Part shown: positions 60,599-64,000 of the stretch, piece by piece
Layout: every line of letters starts with the position of its first letter
How positions within the stretch are numbered: the first letter of the stretch is position 1
Source: Bradyrhizobium retamae
GTDB lineage: Bacteria; Pseudomonadota; Alphaproteobacteria; Rhizobiales; Xanthobacteraceae
NCBI RefSeq assembly: GCF_001440415.1
Contig: NZ_LLYA01000112.1
Span: forward strand, 62,001-126,000
Reading direction: 5' to 3'
DNA length: 64,000 nt
Program-made: the position numbers and the translations under genes
Notes under the pieces: generated by a model
Told to the model about the DNA's origin: nothing
Seen by the model: only the letters and a program-made list of their open reading frames with translations
Database searches by the model: none

Positions 60599-60606
60599 TG
60601 CATGCA
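60599..60606. promoter_or_regulatory. TGCATGCA palindrome, candidate GntR operator 3
   Basis: TGCATGCA within AACTGCATGCACA in the 151-base divergent gap between the NTF2-like and CodA-like genes; same 8-mer as the sites beside gntR. Confidence 0.45.
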
Positions 60607-60703
60607 CATATTTTGAACAGTTAAGCTTCCAATTGCACACAATCTGGAGCTGCCCGGCGCCCCCGCTTCCGATAGGTTGAGACCTCCTCCAGCCCGACGC
60701 CTG

Positions 60704-61939
60704 ATGAACACCAAAACCGCCTTTGACCTGATCTTCCGCAACGCCAGGACGCGAACCTTGGCGACGCCTGTCGATATCGGCACCGCAGGTGGGCGTATCG
60801 TGGCCATCGAACCCCGGCTTGCCTGCGAAGCAGCCGAAATCGAGGTCGGCGGCAAGCTTGCCCTGCCCGGCTTCGTCGACACCCACATCCATCTCGACAA
60901 GGCCTGCCTGCTCGGCCGCTGCGTGCACAACCACGGCAGCGTCAGCGAAGCCATCGCCGCGGTCGCCGCGATGAAGCGCGATTTCACGGTGGAAGACGTC
61001 TACACCCGCGGCGCGCGCGTGATCGAGCGCGCCATCGTGCATGGCACGACGCGGATGCGTACCCATGTCGAAATCGATCCGCGGATCGGCTTGCGCGGTT
61101 TTGAGGCGGTGAAGGCGCTCAAGCGCGATTATGCCTGGGCGCTCGATCTTTCGATCTGCGTGTTTCCGCAGGAGGGCCTGACCAACGATCCCGGCGCCGA
61201 GGAACTGCTCATTGCGGCCCTGCGCGACGGCGGCGAAGTGATCGGCGGCTGCCCCTATATGGACACCGATCCGAACGCGCATCTCGAAAGGATTTTCGAT
61301 CTCGCGCGGCAATTCGATGTCGATATCGACCTGCACCTCGACTTCGATCTCGATCCGTCCTGGTGGCATCTCGACGAGGTCTGCCGGCAGACCGAGCGGC
61401 GTAACTATCAGGGTCGCGTCGCGATCGGTCACGCCACCAAATTATCGGCGCTGCCGCCGGACCGGCTGAAGGCGGCAACGGCGCGGCTGGCGAAATCCGG
61501 CGTCGCCGTCACCGTGCTGCCCGCGACCGATCTCTATCTGATGGGCCGCGACGCCACGCATAACGCGCCGCGCGGGCTGACGGTGGCGCACAAGTTGGTT
61601 GAAGATGGCGTTCTCTGTTCGGTGGCGACCAACAATGTGCTCAATCCCTTCACGCCGTTCGGCGACGCCTCGCTGCTGCGGATGGCGAATTTCTACGCCA
61701 ATGTCGCGCATGCCGGGATCAGCGATTTCGACGCCTGCCTCGATCTCGTGACCGAGCTTCCGGCACGGCTGATGAACCTGCGCGACTACGGCGTCGCTGT
61801 GGGCAATCCGGCGGACCTGATCATTCTCGATACCGACAGCGGGATAAACGCGATTGCGGAATTGCCTGATGTGCTGATGGGATTCAAGAACGGGCGGCAG
61901 GTGTTCGACCGGCGGAGGCCGACGCTATTTGCTCCGTAG
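60704..61939 (+). CDS. Cytosine deaminase-like amidohydrolase with altered metal-site Asp
   Basis: 411 residues. Close in layout to CodA: GFVDTHIHLDKACLLG (HxH), the mid-barrel HLDFDLDPS and IGHATKLSALPP. The segment that in E. coli CodA reads G-H-D-D-V (Asp313, catalytic) is A-T-N-N-V here, so Asn310 replaces the Asp. Deaminase activity may therefore be changed, or another residue may serve. The start at 60704 (MNTKTAFDLI) is preferred. It is divergent from the NTF2-like gene and followed by an enolase-superfamily gene, suggesting a catabolic unit for a cyclic nitrogen compound. Confidence 0.8.
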   Translation: MNTKTAFDLIFRNARTRTLATPVDIGTAGGRIVAIEPRLACEAAEIEVGGKLALPGFVDTHIHLDKACLLGRCVHNHGSVSEAIAAVAAMKRDFTVEDVYTRGARVIERAIVHGTTRMRTHVEIDPRIGLRGFEAVKALKRDYAWALDLSICVFPQEGLTNDPGAEELLIAALRDGGEVIGGCPYMDTDPNAHLERIFDLARQFDVDIDLHLDFDLDPSWWHLDEVCRQTERRNYQGRVAIGHATKLSALPPDRLKAATARLAKSGVAVTVLPATDLYLMGRDATHNAPRGLTVAHKLVEDGVLCSVATNNVLNPFTPFGDASLLRMANFYANVAHAGISDFDACLDLVTELPARLMNLRDYGVAVGNPADLIILDTDSGINAIAELPDVLMGFKNGRQVFDRRRPTLFAP

Positions 61940-62097
61940 GTTTGCCGGACCTTCGGCCGCGTCTCCGCACGATGCTTCGCATCGCCGGGCAACCATGCAG
62001 GCCCTGCTCTAGCCTATGCGCTTCCTCGCAATTGACCTCCCCGCCGATCCATTGTTGTTATCAGCCAACCACAACAACAAGCCCGGGGCAGGAAATC

Positions 62098-63312
62098 ATG
62101 AAAAAAGCCACCACCGTTAGAAGCGTCGAAACGCTCGCCTGCGACGCCGGATGGCGGAACTACCACTTCGTCAAGATCATGACCGAGGACGGCATCGTCG
62201 GCTGGAGCGAGTACGACGAGGGTTTTGGCGCGCCCGGCGTGACGGCGGCGATCGAGCGGCTCGGCGCGCGCGTCGTCGGCAAGAACGCGTTCCAGCACGA
62301 GCGGATTTACGCCGAACTGTTCGCCGCGACGCGCCCGGCCGCCGGCGGCGTGGTGGCGCTGGCGCTTGGGGCTCTCGAGAACGCGTTGCTCGACGTCAAG
62401 GCCAAGGCGCTCGGCGTGCCCTGCTACGAACTGCTCGGCGGCAAGATCCGCGACCGCATCCGGGTCTACTGGTCGCACTGCGCGACCTGGCGCATCAACC
62501 ATCCCGACTGGTTCAAGCCCGCGATTACCGGTCTCGATGGTGTGAAATCGATCGGCCGCGAGGTACGCGAAAAAGGCTTTACGGCGATGAAGACCAACAT
62601 CTTCGTTTACACCGACGGCAAGCCGCAAGGCTGGCGGCCGGGCTTTGGTTCGCCGTTCGAACCCGAGATCAACGTCGATCGCAAGGTGCTGCGCAATCTC
62701 TGCATGCATCTGGAGGCAATCCGCGACGGCGCCGGCCCCGACGTCGATCTGCTGCTGGACCTCAACTTCAATGCCAAGACCGAGGGCTACCTCAAGATAC
62801 TGCGCGCCATCAAGGACATGGATCTGTTCTGGGTAGAGATCGACACCTTCAACCCGCAGGCGCTGGGCTACATCCGCCGCCAGAGCCCGCATCCGGTGTC
62901 ATCCTGCGAGACGCTCTTGGGCCTGCGCGAGTTCCTGCCCTATTTCAACGAACAGGCGATGGATGTCGCGATCGTCGACACGCCATGGAACGGGGTGTGG
63001 CAATCGATGAAGATCGCCGCGGCCGCCGAGCATTTCGAGGTCAACGTAGCCCCGCATAATTTCTACGGCCATCTCTGCACCATGCAGAACGCGCACTTTT
63101 CCGCCGCGGTGCCGAACTTGCGCATCATGGAAACCGACATCGATCGCCTGGCGTGGGACCATGAACTGTTTACCCACGTGCCCGAGATCGTCGACGGCCA
63201 CCTCGTGATGCCGGATCGTCCGGGATGGGGCACCGAACCCAACGAGGAAGGCCTGCGCGCCCATCCGCCGAAGAGCAAGGGCGGGCTGTTGAATTACGGG
63301 CAGAAGAAGTAG
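62098..63312 (+). CDS. Mandelate racemase/muconate lactonising enzyme family protein (enolase superfamily)
   Basis: 404 residues. N-terminal capping domain (VGWSEYDEGFGAPGVTAAIERL) and TIM barrel with the metal ligands in DLLLDLNFN (Asp), FWVEIDTFN (Glu) and SSCETLLG (Glu); FTAMKTN gives a lysine at the KxK strand and APHNFYGHLCTM the late histidine. The acid-sugar dehydratase-like branch is plausible, but epimerase or lyase roles remain open. AGGAAA precedes the ATG at 62098. Same strand as the CodA-like gene, 158 bases downstream. Confidence 0.82.
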   Translation: MKKATTVRSVETLACDAGWRNYHFVKIMTEDGIVGWSEYDEGFGAPGVTAAIERLGARVVGKNAFQHERIYAELFAATRPAAGGVVALALGALENALLDVKAKALGVPCYELLGGKIRDRIRVYWSHCATWRINHPDWFKPAITGLDGVKSIGREVREKGFTAMKTNIFVYTDGKPQGWRPGFGSPFEPEINVDRKVLRNLCMHLEAIRDGAGPDVDLLLDLNFNAKTEGYLKILRAIKDMDLFWVEIDTFNPQALGYIRRQSPHPVSSCETLLGLREFLPYFNEQAMDVAIVDTPWNGVWQSMKIAAAAEHFEVNVAPHNFYGHLCTMQNAHFSAAVPNLRIMETDIDRLAWDHELFTHVPEIVDGHLVMPDRPGWGTEPNEEGLRAHPPKSKGGLLNYGQKK

Positions 63313-63326
63313 TGGCCGATACCGCG

Positions 63327-63405
63327 TAGGATGAGTGGAGCGCAGCGATACCCATCGACCACTGCGCAAGACACTGATGGGTATCGCTTCGCTCCACCCA
63401 TCCTA
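63327..63405. repeat. Large palindromic repeat between convergent genes
   Basis: Arms of 30 bases (63327-63356 and 63376-63405) beginning TAGGATGAGTGGAGC and ending GCTCCACCCATCCTA are inverted copies with two mismatches. It lies between the convergent enolase-family and binding-protein genes, fit for a bidirectional terminator; a form common in Bradyrhizobium (from memory). Confidence 0.75.
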
Positions 63406-63417
63406 CATGGTCGTCGC

Positions 63418-64000
63418 TCACTTATCGCCCGGCACGCCCAGGAACGCGCTCTCGATGACATCGCCGATTGGCTGCCATGAGTTGCCGTCGAACTGCACCA
63501 GGCGCATCTGCTCGATCGGATGGAAGTCGGTCGGGCTGGTGTTGATCGTTATTCCCGGGAATGCGACCGTGCTCCGGTAGTTCCGCAGCGACGCCGCCTG
63601 CCGCATGATGTTTTCGCGCGACAGGTCGTCACCGCACTGGGTCAATACCTGCACCAGCGTCTCGGCTGCTGCGTAGCCGAAGATGGCATTGCTGTCGTCC
63701 TTGTCGCCGTCAGGATAGTACTTGTCCATGAAGGCGAGCCACTCCTTGATGGCGGGGTCATTTTTCCAGGTGGTGTCGCTGGCATCCTTCAGGAACGAGG
63801 TGGAAATCACGCCGACGGAATTCTGAAGCCCCGCCGGTCGCAGCGCGTTCGCGATCGACGCTGCCGCATTGACCAGCAACAACACCGGATGCCACCCCAG
63901 TTCAGCCGCCTTACGGATCGCACGCGCCGCGATCGGCGGCGCACAATTGAGCACGAGCACTTCGGCGCCGGAGTTCTTGAGGATGTCGACCTGGGTATCG
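63418..64000 (-). CDS. LivJ-type ABC importer substrate-binding protein (partial, C-terminal part)
   Basis: The frame is open to the window edge (5' end outside); about 193 codons are present. Segments include TQVDILKNSGAEVLVLNCAPPIAARAIRKAAELGWHPVLLLVN, NSVGVISTSFLKDASDTTWKNDPAIKEWLAFMDKYYPDGDKDDSNAIFGYAAAETLVQVLTQCG and RLVQFDGNSWQPIGDVIES, the second half of a branched-chain amino-acid type binding protein. Probable partner permeases and ATPases lie beyond the window. Ligand unknown. Confidence 0.85.
   Translation of the reverse strand, partial: DTQVDILKNSGAEVLVLNCAPPIAARAIRKAAELGWHPVLLLVNAAASIANALRPAGLQNSVGVISTSFLKDASDTTWKNDPAIKEWLAFMDKYYPDGDKDDSNAIFGYAAAETLVQVLTQCGDDLSRENIMRQAASLRNYRSTVAFPGITINTSPTDFHPIEQMRLVQFDGNSWQPIGDVIESAFLGVPGDK

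Noticed and set aside
62702..62709. Another TGCATGCA inside the enolase-family gene
   Set aside because: It lies within coding sequence away from any promoter; one chance copy is expected in a window of this size.

Overview
The window looks like chromosome of a Bradyrhizobium-type alphaproteobacterium (Nitrobacteraceae). The support is high GC throughout, a density of ABC importers each with its own regulator, sulfur-oxidation and molybdenum-hydroxylase genes, and several palindromic intergenic repeats of the kind I associate with Bradyrhizobium and Rhodopseudomonas. I found no tRNA, rRNA, CRISPR array, insertion sequence or prophage. The genus is an inference from style and gene content, not from a database match.

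Layout. (1) 1-7.2 kb: truncated ABC exporter, family-4 glycosyltransferase, then an acyl-CoA dehydrogenase / alkylsulfatase pair divergent from an IclR regulator and an orphan TctC-type binding protein. (2) 7.2-13.6 kb: an NMT1/ThiY-type ABC importer whose binding protein is divergent from a TetR gene; the permease and ATPase enclose an epimerase-like protein, a GNAT protein and a DapA-like aldolase. Two near-identical palindromes flank tetR. (3) 13.7-16.2 kb: MFS exporter, DUF1772 membrane protein and MarR regulator with operator palindromes. (4) 16.3-22.7 kb: IorAB-type molybdenum hydroxylase, then a flavocytochrome-c-like pair and soxXYZA, with no soxB or soxCD. (5) 22.8-43.3 kb: a nicotinate catabolism locus (below), interrupted at 25.3-29.4 kb by a cyclase-SUMF1 fusion protein and an SBP56/methanethiol oxidase block. 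(6) 43.4-54.6 kb: MetY, alpha/beta hydrolase, HtrA-like protease, GMC oxidoreductase with small partner, Baeyer-Villiger-type monooxygenase, a 780-bp repeat-rich gap, and a single-chain biotin carboxylase. (7) 54.8-64 kb: two amidohydrolases, an NMT1-type importer, a FadR-type GntR regulator, an NTF2-like protein, an enolase-superfamily enzyme and a truncated LivJ-like binding protein.

The most notable system is the nicotinate locus. Divergent genes encode a nicotinate dehydrogenase (small 2Fe-2S subunit plus a molybdopterin/tri-haem subunit) and a 6-hydroxynicotinate reductase. The reductase heads an apparent operon with a UPF0280 protein, an AA_synth (DUF1185) protein, a complete Liv-type ABC importer with fused LivH-LivM, and a MarR regulator. 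An enamidase (tetrahydro-6-oxonicotinate hydrolase) is 12 kb away, divergent from a ferredoxin-NADP reductase. Related palindromes, consensus TTYGTAYACRAA, lie in both divergent intergenic regions, so the two loci are probably one regulon. This is the reductive nicotinate route (nicotinate, 6-hydroxynicotinate, tetrahydro-6-oxonicotinate, 2-formylglutarate) known from Eubacterium barkeri and reported for Azorhizobium. The role of the two uncharacterised proteins, the transporter substrate and the regulator identity are open.

Other self-contained predictions are a TetR regulon with matching operators, a GntR/TGCATGCA regulon around the last cluster, and a minimal Sox system whose SoxY lacks the usual GGCGG tail.
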